From Helicobacteraceae bacterium (lineage in GTDB: Bacteria > Campylobacterota > Campylobacteria > Campylobacterales > Sulfurimonadaceae), in the NCBI GenBank assembly GCA_027859195.1, contig JAQIBF010000134.1, positions 1-32,437 of the forward strand: DNA of 32,437 nt, given 5' to 3'. Position numbers and translations under genes: made by a program. The notes under the pieces were generated by a model. It was not told the DNA's origin, did not search any database, and saw nothing but the letters and a program-made list of their open reading frames with translations. This document shows, piece after piece, positions 1 to 7,001 of the stretch (positions within the stretch are counted from its first letter, which is position 1; each line of letters opens with the position of its first letter).

Positions 1-2
1 GA

Positions 3-404
3 AGTGCCCCGGGAAAATGTGTTATTGACGACGACATGCGTGTTATTATAGAGAAACTTGAGGCCGCTGACGGGTACATCTTTGCCTCGCCCACCAATTA
101 CGGAACGGTCACGGCACTGTTCAAACGGTTTTTGGAACGCATGGTCGTCTACGGCTACTGGCCATGGAACAAGCCCTTCCCTGCGTATCGTAAAGAAGAG
201 ACCAAGAGTGCCATATGTGTCAGTTCCTGCGCAGCACCTTCACTCATGGGAAGAATAGACTTCAACACACTCAAAACCCTGAAGATGGCAGCAAAAAATG
301 TCGGGGCAAAAGTGGTAGACACCCTGCTCATAGGGTTAATATCGAGTGATCAAACACTGACGGTCACCGCTCGTGACCGCAAGCGAATTGAACGGACGGT
401 ATAG
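3..404 (+). CDS. NAD(P)H-dependent FMN/iron-sulfur flavoprotein, 5' partial
   Basis: This is the C-terminal part of a flavodoxin-fold oxidoreductase whose beginning lies left of the window. The reading frame is open from base 3, and the ATG at 36 falls inside a conserved stretch, so it is not the true start. Visible residues run C-V-I-D-D-D-M, then an amphipathic helix, then ADGYIFASPTNYGTVTALF, the FMN-binding P-x-Y loop typical of the NADPH-dependent FMN reductase family. The Cys just before the DDD resembles the end of the Cys cluster in iron-sulfur flavoproteins, but the rest of that cluster is off the window. Such enzymes reduce FMN, quinones or other small substrates in the cytoplasm. 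The substrate cannot be told here. The family call is fairly secure; the iron-sulfur subtype is an inference. Confidence 0.75.
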   Translation, partial: SAPGKCVIDDDMRVIIEKLEAADGYIFASPTNYGTVTALFKRFLERMVVYGYWPWNKPFPAYRKEETKSAICVSSCAAPSLMGRIDFNTLKTLKMAAKNVGAKVVDTLLIGLISSDQTLTVTARDRKRIERTV

Positions 405-458
405 AAGCTCATCGATACCCTTCAACGTACCACAGCAATCTAATCTAAAACCGAACCC

Positions 459-500
459 TTGCATAAAAGTTTGTCACATAAGTTAATTATGATTATGCAA
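459..500. repeat. 8-bp inverted repeat in the intergenic region
   Basis: TTGCATAA at 459-466 and TTATGCAA at 493-500 are exact reverse complements separated by 26 bases of AT-rich DNA. The pair lies about 45 bases upstream of the small gene at 544, where its promoter is expected. It could be an operator or a weak hairpin. No T-tract follows, so a terminator is unlikely. Confidence 0.35.
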
Positions 501-543
501 GATGCTCTGTGTGATGGCGGTACTAAACTAAGGATTACTACAG

Positions 544-789
544 ATGAACAAGAAAATAACAGATGTAAAAAGCAATGAAGAGAATGAGGTTCAATTTACG
601 TACGACACCAAGAACTATATAGTAATCCCATCAGAGCGTGTTAAGCTTGTCAATAAACAGTTAAAAAAAACAGTGTACTGTATGCACAGTCCTTCAGAAG
701 TGGCACTTGTCAAGTTTGGAATGCCGATCCAAGAGGTTGAGGGTTACGAAGCTCTGTACAGTGAACTTGTCAACGTCATTCCCGCTTAA
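544..789 (+). CDS. Small hypothetical protein, 81 aa
   Basis: The product is not recognised. The gene has a plausible ribosome binding site (AAGGA, about 8 bases before the ATG). It encodes a soluble, charged protein without signal peptide or membrane segment. The first 20 residues are rich in Lys, Asn and Glu. The middle has short beta-like stretches (VQFTYDTKNYIVIPSERVKLV) and the end looks helical. It stands alone: the flavoprotein gene ends 139 bases upstream and a strong hairpin follows its stop. Normal codon use and clean start signals suggest a real gene. No function can be proposed. Confidence 0.6.
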   Translation: MNKKITDVKSNEENEVQFTYDTKNYIVIPSERVKLVNKQLKKTVYCMHSPSEVALVKFGMPIQEVEGYEALYSELVNVIPA

Positions 790-811
790 GGGCTAGTTCA
801 ACCCTTTACGC

Positions 812-840
812 ACAGATGATAGAAAACCCTTATCATCTGT
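812..840 (+). terminator. Hairpin after the 81-aa gene, possible terminator
   Basis: ACAGATGAT (812-820) and ATCATCTGT (832-840) form a perfect 9-bp stem with an 11-base loop, 22 bases after the stop codon. No run of T follows, so if it ends transcription it is not a classical intrinsic terminator. It could instead protect the mRNA 3' end. Confidence 0.4.
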
Positions 841-1145
841 ACCCACTCCCCTGATCCCGAACCTACCTACTTTTTAGAACACCCCTCTTTGTAAGCTGCA
901 TAAGAGTATAATTATGAATCTTAACATTTTACATTCCAATTCCGCTGTAAGCGTACAGGTTCATTTCTACATACAGTGAACATATTATATTTATCAGAAT
1001 TTATTTTGGATACTACTAAAAACCTCAGTATAACTGTTGTACTGGTCTGAAGTTCGGTTTCTCCTTTCCATGCCTTGGGATGTATGTTATCTATTTTGCA
1101 TACGTCATATTACAGACAATAGAATGTTTGCTCACTCTTTACTAA
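841..1145. other. Intergenic stretch without a convincing gene
   Basis: This is the front part of a 490-base gap between the 81-aa gene and the ATP-grasp gene. It is AT-rich, with a TATAAT at 907-912 and other AT-rich tracts (around 976 and 1029) that could be promoters. The only open frame, which starts with TTG at 1037, has no ribosome binding site and an unlikely composition. No RNA gene was recognised. Confidence 0.5.
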
Positions 1146-1270
1146 CCTTGATATGTCATTCGTCAAGGCTCCGATTCTTTCCAGCCGTTTCCAAAAATGG
1201 AAACTTATATCTACATGGCGGGTTCTCTCCTGATTATAGTTCAAGAGATAAACCATCATGATCTCTTGAA
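1146..1270 (+). promoter_or_regulatory. Three-hairpin leader upstream of the ATP-grasp gene
   Basis: Three exact inverted repeats lie in series: CCTTGA/TCAAGG (1146-1168, 11-base loop), GTTTCC/GGAAAC (1187-1204, 6-base loop) and TTCAAGAGAT/ATCTCTTGAA (1240-1270, 11-base loop). The last arm ends inside the purine-rich GAAGGA that acts as the ribosome binding site for the ATG at 1280, so the folded form would partly hide it. This suggests translational control of the gene, or a DNA operator for the 10-bp palindrome. It matches no riboswitch family I recognise. Confidence 0.45.
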
Positions 1271-1279
1271 GGATGGCAT

Positions 1280-2317
1280 ATGAAGATAGAAATAATCACC
1301 ACACCCAACGCACTGTTAGCAGAGACCGGGTTCGGATCAATAATAGCCTGTAACAGTGTTTTGGCCGCAACACAAGATGCCGGATATCAGTGCAAGATCA
1401 CGATCTGTGACTCCCTCACGGATTTAGAAGCTGTCGTTCTGAGAAAGCCTGAGCTGGTTATCCTGGCGGTCAAGTCCTTACCCGAAGAAGAGAATAAAGA
1501 GATCTGTCTCTCAGAATATTTTTCCGAGCACTCTCTGAATTTTTCGGGTTCAACCATGGACTCGATGCGATTTGACACAGACAAGGTCCTTGCTAAAACG
1601 CATCTCAAGAGTAGAGGTATCAGCACTGCAAATTTTTTCATTTCTGTTCCGGGTGAGCATAGACGTGAAAACCACTTGCCTATCAGTTTTCCCCTCTTTT
1701 TAAAACCTGCGAACATAGCCAATGGCGATGGCATAGATGATGACTCTCTGGTCAGAAGCTATCCCGCGTTTGAGAGCAAGGTCGCCTCTTTATATGAGCA
1801 GTTCGGGTTTCCTGTGCTTGTCGAAGAGTATGTAGAAGGCCCTGCATTTACAGTTTGCATCATCAAGACTGCCTCCGGGGAACTGCTTATATCGCCTTTG
1901 GAGATCATTCCGCATCTTTCGTTTACCGGGCCGAGAGTGTTGGGCGAAGAGATAAAACAAGATCAGGCCAGGGGTCTTAAAAAAGTCGAAGATGATACCA
2001 TGAAAAAACAGCTTGTAAAACTGGCTGTTGATGTCTTTATTGAATTAGACATCAGAGATTTTGGACGTATCGATTTTGTAACCAATAAAAATGGCCACTG
2101 CTTTTTCATGGAGGCGGATCTCGTACCCGGCATGAACAAGGAGTCAAGCTATTTCACAAAAGCCTTTGAAATAGAGCATGAGCTCAGCTATGAGAGTGTG
2201 TGCCAGCTCATTGTTGAGGAGGGATTAAGCCGAGTACCCAAGATCTCCCCGCTTAACAACCCTATACTCGCCGATAAAACACCAGGCAGACAGGCTGGTC
2301 TGAATCGCAACCTTTAA
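1280..2317 (+). CDS. D-alanine-D-alanine-ligase-like ATP-grasp protein
   Basis: The protein (345 aa) has the three-part ATP-grasp layout of the Ddl family. An N-terminal Rossmann-like half ends in LNFSGSTMDSMRFDTDK, matching the Ddl stretch with conserved Gly-Ser and Asp-Lys. The ATP-binding part has FPLFLKPANIANGDGI and LVEEYVEGPAFTV. The metal site is RIDFV followed by FFMEADLVPGM. In Ddl the last motif is E-V-N-T-x-P-G-M-T, so here the metal-binding Asn is Asp and the Thr after Met is Asn. The N-terminal half lacks the usual GxxGEDG loop, so D-Ala-D-Ala is probably not the product. A peptide-bond-forming ligase acting on another amino acid is more likely. The ATG follows GAAGGA, which is partly covered by a hairpin. 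It appears to be monocistronic. Confidence 0.75.
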   Translation: MKIEIITTPNALLAETGFGSIIACNSVLAATQDAGYQCKITICDSLTDLEAVVLRKPELVILAVKSLPEEENKEICLSEYFSEHSLNFSGSTMDSMRFDTDKVLAKTHLKSRGISTANFFISVPGEHRRENHLPISFPLFLKPANIANGDGIDDDSLVRSYPAFESKVASLYEQFGFPVLVEEYVEGPAFTVCIIKTASGELLISPLEIIPHLSFTGPRVLGEEIKQDQARGLKKVEDDTMKKQLVKLAVDVFIELDIRDFGRIDFVTNKNGHCFFMEADLVPGMNKESSYFTKAFEIEHELSYESVCQLIVEEGLSRVPKISPLNNPILADKTPGRQAGLNRNL

Positions 2318-2359
2318 CCTTGGGCATGAAATGGAGTTCTTTTTTCATCCGCACTCAGC

Positions 2360-2379
2360 TATAATTGCACCTTAAAGGA
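2360..2379 (+). promoter_or_regulatory. Promoter -10 and RBS of the helicase-like gene
   Basis: A perfect TATAAT lies at 2360-2365, preceded by GC (GCTATAAT). It is followed by the AAAGGA ribosome binding site at 2374-2379 and the ATG at 2389. The untranslated leader would be under 20 bases. A TTG at 2365 in the same frame overlaps the -10 and is not the start. Confidence 0.55.
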
Positions 2380-2388
2380 ACTGACGCC

Positions 2389-3060
2389 ATGCCAGAGCAA
2401 ACTGAACAACCCACTGAAAAGATCTACTACGACCCCATAAGTATCGCCAAGCGAACCCAACAAAAACTCTACCGTGTCGCAGACTGTGATAAAGTAGCTA
2501 TGCTAGTGCAGATCATTAAAAGCAGCGATGAGATACACATGGCTGTCATCACCAAGACAAAACGCGAAGCAGATGCCTTAAGTGTTTACCTTAAAAACCA
2601 AGATATCAATGCGGCATCGGTACATGGCAGTAAAAGAGTTCAGGAAAACGAGGCCGCAGGCAAGGCTTTTGACGAGGGTGAACTTGCCGTCCTCATTACG
2701 ACCGACATGATCTTGCAATCACTCGAACTCCTTCATATCACCCACATGGTGAGCTTTTCTCTACCTTCTGAGCCAGAGCACTATCTCAACCGGGTGGGAT
2801 GTCTGAACGAACGCGGTGAAGCTATCGCCTTTGTCAGTGAAGAGCAAGAGGTCGAGCTCATCGACATTGAACGGGTTATGCGTCACGAGATCCCCGAAGA
2901 AGAGCTTGAAGGCTTCGAACCGTCACCGGAATCTGATGCCGACACCCCACCTAAACGGGCTAAAAATCAAAAAAAGAAGCCTCGCCACCGCAAGCAGAAA
3001 CGAAAAACAGGCAGTAAAGAGAAAGATAACGTTCGTCCAGAAGATGAGAAAACTGAGTAG
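2389..3060 (+). CDS. Stand-alone degenerate DEAD-box helicase C-terminal domain protein
   Basis: The protein (223 aa) matches only the second RecA-like domain of RhlE-type DEAD-box RNA helicases. It begins with the linker segment IYYDPISIAKRTQQKLYRV, continues with motif IV (VITKTKREAD) and AASVHGSK, and ends the domain with IERVMRHEIPEEELEGFEP, which resembles RhlE just past its core. The first RecA domain with Walker A and DEAD box is absent. Motif V has lost its ARGLD part (TTDMILQSLEL, residues about 104-114). Motif VI, normally HRIGRTGR, reads NRVGCLNERG (about 134-143), so ATP hydrolysis is not expected. A strongly basic Lys/Arg tail (residues 180-215) could bind RNA. The start was set at the ATG with an AAAGGA site. 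The exonuclease gene follows after 6 bases, so the two are probably co-transcribed. A role as RNA-binding adaptor is an inference. Confidence 0.7.
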   Translation: MPEQTEQPTEKIYYDPISIAKRTQQKLYRVADCDKVAMLVQIIKSSDEIHMAVITKTKREADALSVYLKNQDINAASVHGSKRVQENEAAGKAFDEGELAVLITTDMILQSLELLHITHMVSFSLPSEPEHYLNRVGCLNERGEAIAFVSEEQEVELIDIERVMRHEIPEEELEGFEPSPESDADTPPKRAKNQKKKPRHRKQKRKTGSKEKDNVRPEDEKTE

Positions 3061-3066
3061 CAGGCC

Positions 3067-3591
3067 ATGATCATACTGGACTTTGAAACCAACTCTTCAA
3101 ACATACATGATGTCATAGAAGTTGCCGCCATCCGCGTAAAAAAGGCAGCTGACGAGTATGTCGTTTTAGACACTTTCCATCGATATTACTTTTCTGCCTA
3201 CGACGTTAATCCTCACGCCCTTGCCGTCCATAAGCTCTCCCCGCAACGGATCGAAGCATTGCGAGGTGATGCATACTATCCGGAATATTTTGAAGAGGAT
3301 AATGAGTTCATCAACTTTTGTAACGGGGCTAAGACCCTGGTGGCCCACAACATCTCTTTTGAACTTCGCCATTTAGGCAGTCTTGTCTCGTTTGACAAGC
3401 ACTTCTGCACGATGAAGGAGAACAAAACGATCGTAAAAGCCCTGAATATAAAAGGTACTCTAAAAAACCCAAAGCTGGTAGAGACCTGTTCCTTTTATAA
3501 CATCGAATTTGATAATGAGCAGTATCACAGTGCCATTTATGACGCCACTAAAACATTAGAAATCATAGAATGCATGGATTACACTTCGTAG
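3067..3591 (+). CDS. DnaQ-like 3'-5' exonuclease (DEDDh type)
   Basis: The protein (174 aa) has the exonuclease fold of DnaQ and RNase T. Exo I is ILDFET (D5, E7). Exo II is VAHNISFE (residues 92-99), where the usual final Asp is Glu99. Exo III is HSAIYDATKTLEI (H154, D159). These residues normally hold two metal ions and remove 3' nucleotides from DNA or RNA. The Asp-to-Glu change keeps the charge but shifts the metal ligand, so activity may be lower or altered. There are no polymerase or clamp-binding domains. It starts 6 bases after the helicase-like gene, suggesting a shared transcript and perhaps a shared role in RNA or DNA end processing. Confidence 0.8.
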   Translation: MIILDFETNSSNIHDVIEVAAIRVKKAADEYVVLDTFHRYYFSAYDVNPHALAVHKLSPQRIEALRGDAYYPEYFEEDNEFINFCNGAKTLVAHNISFELRHLGSLVSFDKHFCTMKENKTIVKALNIKGTLKNPKLVETCSFYNIEFDNEQYHSAIYDATKTLEIIECMDYTS

Positions 3592-3682
3592 TGATTTACA
3601 CAGCATCAATCTATCTAAATAAGTACTTCCCTTACTAAACCTCTCCCTCCTCCGCTATACAATATCAATAAACAGATCTCTT

Positions 3683-3716
3683 AATTTCAACCCTTTTACT
3701 AAGGTTAATTGAAATT
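3683..3716. repeat. Inverted repeat upstream of the acyltransferase operon
   Basis: AATTTCAA (3683-3690) and TTGAAATT (3709-3716) are exact reverse complements with an 18-base spacer. They sit about 57-90 bases before the first gene of the acyltransferase/TonB operon. TATCAT at 3743-3748 is a possible -10. The repeat could be a regulator binding site for that operon. No regulator gene is adjacent. Confidence 0.3.
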
Positions 3717-3772
3717 TATTCCACATTGCTAAGTTTATGTGATATCATATTTTAAAAAGTGGAGTTTAAGAA

Positions 3773-4351
3773 ATGTCATATCAGTTTGTTGAAGTCACCT
3801 CGGAAGATCAGTTGGAGAAGGTATATGCCTTTAGATACGATATTGTGTGCGAGAAGCTGGGTGTCACTGAGCTGGAGGGATGTGAGCCAAACCGTGAGAC
3901 AGATGAGTATGACGCCTATTCAGAACACTATGCCGCATTTGACGAAAACGGTGAAGTGATAGCTTGCACAAGACTGATCCACCACTCTCCTATCGGTTAT
4001 CCGACAACAAACAATATGGACTATGACAGAGACAATTGGCATTTTGACCCCGAGAAACTCGCTGAGTTCTCACGAATTTTTGTTTCACCAAAGATTCGCA
4101 GTATTAAAGAGCTACAACCTCTTTTTAATACTATGAAATCTCTTGTATACCCTAAAGTACAAGAGTTAGAGATTTCCTATATACTAGGTGCTCTTGAAAA
4201 GCCCTTTCTTAGACTGCTTAACATATTGCAGCTTCCTTATAAGCCCATTGGAGATCTCCAATCGTATATCACACCTCGCTTTCCTTGCATTATGTATACC
4301 AATGAAACGATTGAAGTCAACCCGGAGATATATGGGAAAAGTGAGACATAA
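3773..4351 (+). CDS. LuxI-like (GNAT-fold) acyltransferase
   Basis: The protein (192 aa) aligns by eye with acyl-homoserine-lactone synthases and the related PEP-CTERM/FeeM-type N-acyltransferases. Arg21 lies in VYAFRYDIV. An acidic stretch TDEYDAYSEHYAAFDENG (about 43-60) matches LuxI E-x-D-x-Y-D followed by the substrate strand. VIACTRLI holds Arg67-Leu68. AEFSRIFVSP (97-106) holds the hallmark Glu98 and Ser100-Arg101. These are the positions LuxI uses to bind S-adenosylmethionine and acyl carrier. The rest is a helical C-terminus without known motifs. A GGAG site precedes the ATG. The stop overlaps the next start (TAATG), so it is translationally coupled to the TonB receptor. The product could be an acyl-amino-acid or an acyl-lactone; the sequence cannot decide. 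A plain GNAT acetyltransferase is the alternative. Confidence 0.65.
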   Translation: MSYQFVEVTSEDQLEKVYAFRYDIVCEKLGVTELEGCEPNRETDEYDAYSEHYAAFDENGEVIACTRLIHHSPIGYPTTNNMDYDRDNWHFDPEKLAEFSRIFVSPKIRSIKELQPLFNTMKSLVYPKVQELEISYILGALEKPFLRLLNILQLPYKPIGDLQSYITPRFPCIMYTNETIEVNPEIYGKSET

Positions 4352-6465
4352 TGAAAGTACGGGTTTTTACAGCTTTTCTATTACTGACCTTAACAACGCT
4401 CTTTCTTCAGGCTGAAGAACCTATACAAGAGCTAGCTCAGGTCGATCTGCCAAAGTATACATCACTTACCCAGCAGATCGATGAAGAGCTTCAGCAATTC
4501 ACTGAAACTGCGACTGCAACAAAAGCCAATGAACCTTATCAGCCCTACATCATCTCTGTCTTAACCGGTAAAGAGCTTGAAAAACTGGGAATCGCTACAC
4601 TGCAGGAGGCCTTGCAGCTCATACCCGGTGTCGATATGTCAACAGATCTCTTGGATGCAAAAACCCCTATTTTCAGGGGTTCAAATCCATATGCCTTTGG
4701 GCAGGTCAAACTCCTCATCGATGGTATGCTTGCCAATGACACATTTTATGACGGTTTTTCAAGCTATCTTTATATGCCGATCGAAATGATCAAACGTATC
4801 GAAGTGGTTCGTGGACCCGGAAGTCGAACTGACGGCATTAACGCATATGCAGGTTCCATTCAAGTCATCACCTACGCCGAAGAGATCGGCGAACCGGTCA
4901 ACCGTGTCTTTGCCAAAGCCGGTTCTTATGACACCTCGGTAGCAGGTTTTACCTCAACCGCTACCGAAGGCAAGCTTCGTATTCATGCCGACGGCTACTA
5001 CCACAGGGACGACAAAACACTTTTTGCCGGTCCCGATGCGGCAGCGACCGGTGCTTTTAACTTCGGTCCTTTCGACAATACCGCTTATGCACAGAGCGGG
5101 CAGGCACCACTTCAGACAACAACTTTTGCCCTAGTCCTGCAGCTTGACTACAACGCATTTACCCTAAAAACGAGGCAGACCCAGTTTACCCACGGAAGTG
5201 CCTACGGTATTAATGGGTTCCTTCCTCGCGAAGATGACCGTGTCTACACGCCTGCGTACCTACTTGAACTCGGCTGGGATGAACATTTCGGCGACCTTGA
5301 AGCCATCGTCAAAATAGGTACCAAATATGACAGTTTTAAAAGTGATGCCCGGCTACTGGCGCCGGGCTTTGTGATACAGGATTCCAATGGAACGCCTATT
5401 ATATTGACGGACGGATTCTACGGTCTTCATGAAGCCGATCAACGCTCGTTTTACCAATCTACCTATCTCAAATACAGTTGTATCGACAACCATATGTTCA
5501 CCATAGGCTACCGTCTTAGTCGGGAAGAGACCTACAACATCACAACGATAACGACCAACAGAGACACCGGGTCGGGTCTTGTGGACTATTCCGACACACT
5601 TCCCTTTTCGGATCCGGATGCCCAACGCGACACTGCGATGTTCACTCTTCAGGATCAGTGGGAAATAGGCACACAATGGGGGCTGCTCTACGGTATCAAT
5701 ATCGAGAACGCCTCACTTACTCAAACGCAGTACGATCCAAGGATCTCGCTTGTCTACCAAAGTAATATTCAGCGTATTTTCAAAGCGATCTACAGCCATT
5801 CACACCGAAATCCCTCCTGGCAAGAGCTCTATACGCTCAACAATAATGCCCGCGTCGGCAACACCGACCTTAAGCCTGAGACTGTGGATGCTTTCGAACT
5901 TGCCATGATCCAGAAGTTTAACGGCAAACGCTATCTGCAGATAAATCTTTTTTACCTTATGAACAAAGACCAAATCGACAAAAACAATGCTGCGCATGTC
6001 TACCTTAACAACCAGAATACCAATATTTACGGTCTCGAACTTGAACTCAGTACCTCCCTGCTTGACAATGACCAACTCTATGCAAGCTACTCCTATGTCG
6101 ACGGTTCTGATGAAGATGGCAACCCGCTTCCCAATGTCGCCCATCACCTTGCAAAAGTGAGTTACCTCTATCACTTTACGCCAGAGTTCAATGTCGGAAC
6201 TGTCTTGAAATATGTCGGCAGTAAATCGCGAACAGACAATGATCCAATAATTGTAGGTGGTCCTCAACGCAATAATACACCCTCTTATTTTACGGCTGAC
6301 TTGGCACTGCATTACTATAATTATGCCAACCGTTTTAGTCTGACCGGCAGCGTCAAGAACATTGCTGATGCAGAGGTCTATTACCCTTCAGAACCCTACA
6401 CCTATGTCAACGACTATCTACAGGAAGGGCGTACCTTCATGTTTACTTTGAGTAAGGATTTCTGA
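4351..6465 (+). CDS. TonB-dependent outer-membrane receptor
   Basis: The protein (704 aa) has a signal peptide (cleavage near LQAEE, residue 21-23). A plug domain (about 60-175) has YIISVLTGKELEKLG, LQEALQLIPGVD, FRGSNPYAFGQVKLLIDGM and IEVVRGPGSRTDGINAYAGSIQVIT. A long beta-barrel ends in the outer-membrane signature FMFTLSKDF with a terminal Phe. Such receptors import siderophores, vitamin B12 or other ligands using TonB energy, and some pass a signal inward. The plug resembles the BtuB/CirA/FepA group, but the ligand is not evident. No N-terminal signalling (STN) domain is present. It overlaps the genes on both sides by one base. The partners (acyltransferase, YfiR-like, GGDEF-EAL) suggest a sensory rather than purely nutritional job. 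Confidence 0.92.
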   Translation: MKVRVFTAFLLLTLTTLFLQAEEPIQELAQVDLPKYTSLTQQIDEELQQFTETATATKANEPYQPYIISVLTGKELEKLGIATLQEALQLIPGVDMSTDLLDAKTPIFRGSNPYAFGQVKLLIDGMLANDTFYDGFSSYLYMPIEMIKRIEVVRGPGSRTDGINAYAGSIQVITYAEEIGEPVNRVFAKAGSYDTSVAGFTSTATEGKLRIHADGYYHRDDKTLFAGPDAAATGAFNFGPFDNTAYAQSGQAPLQTTTFALVLQLDYNAFTLKTRQTQFTHGSAYGINGFLPREDDRVYTPAYLLELGWDEHFGDLEAIVKIGTKYDSFKSDARLLAPGFVIQDSNGTPIILTDGFYGLHEADQRSFYQSTYLKYSCIDNHMFTIGYRLSREETYNITTITTNRDTGSGLVDYSDTLPFSDPDAQRDTAMFTLQDQWEIGTQWGLLYGINIENASLTQTQYDPRISLVYQSNIQRIFKAIYSHSHRNPSWQELYTLNNNARVGNTDLKPETVDAFELAMIQKFNGKRYLQINLFYLMNKDQIDKNNAAHVYLNNQNTNIYGLELELSTSLLDNDQLYASYSYVDGSDEDGNPLPNVAHHLAKVSYLYHFTPEFNVGTVLKYVGSKSRTDNDPIIVGGPQRNNTPSYFTADLALHYYNYANRFSLTGSVKNIADAEVYYPSEPYTYVNDYLQEGRTFMFTLSKDF

Positions 6466-7001
6466 TGCGATTGCTGCTATTGAGTGTTCTTCTCAGTACC
6501 GCACTCTTTGGAGTAAACTCCAACCCGCTCCTGCTCAGAGCCCAGGCATCGATCTTTCCAAAACTGATACTGCTCGCCAAAGGGCCAAAAGCCTTTCTTG
6601 TCGGCGGCACTATTGTCTTTGCGATTATTCATGAAACTTCAGACACTATTACTGCCAACAAACTCAAAGCGCTAATGCAACAGCAGTATGGCGGTGTAAT
6701 CGAAGGGTTTCCCTTTAAAGTAACTTTGATACAATATTCTAAACTTGACGAAACAGTGCAAGCGAGTGCCATAATGGCACTCCATTCAGACAGGCATATT
6801 GGTGAGCCTGTAGAACTGGCCATTAAGAAAAACATCATCTCTTTCGTTGGGGATGCCGCCGATTTGAACAAAGGGTATCTTTTTGCCCTAAACCTCGAAC
6901 GTTCTACGGTGATCTATATGAACAAGCCGATGCTGCCTGCCTATAGGATTGAATTTACGGACACACTCTATCAAGTTGTAAGGTTTTTTGATGAAAACTA
7001 A
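6465..7001 (+). CDS. YfiR-like periplasmic regulator (DUF4154-like)
   Basis: The protein (178 aa) has a signal peptide (MRLLLLSVLLSTALFG) and no other membrane segment. The order fits the YfiR/DUF4154 family: an N-terminal helix (LLRAQASIFPKLILLAKG), a strand with small residues, a variable middle, then NIISFVGDAADLNKGYLFALNLERSTVIYMNKP. This resembles the YfiR part where a flag such as vLtvsd is followed by the strand-loop before the final helix. YfiR binds the periplasmic part of the diguanylate cyclase YfiN and holds it off. The next gene encodes exactly such a membrane enzyme and overlaps by 11 bases, which supports this role. Similarity is low and the YfiR Cys pairs are not present, so the family call depends partly on context. 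Confidence 0.6.
   Translation: MRLLLLSVLLSTALFGVNSNPLLLRAQASIFPKLILLAKGPKAFLVGGTIVFAIIHETSDTITANKLKALMQQQYGGVIEGFPFKVTLIQYSKLDETVQASAIMALHSDRHIGEPVELAIKKNIISFVGDAADLNKGYLFALNLERSTVIYMNKPMLPAYRIEFTDTLYQVVRFFDEN

Noticed and set aside
1037-1261. Open frame of 74 codons starting with TTG
   Set aside because: No ribosome binding site, odd composition rich in Cys, His, Phe and Ser, and it runs through the hairpin-rich leader of the next gene.
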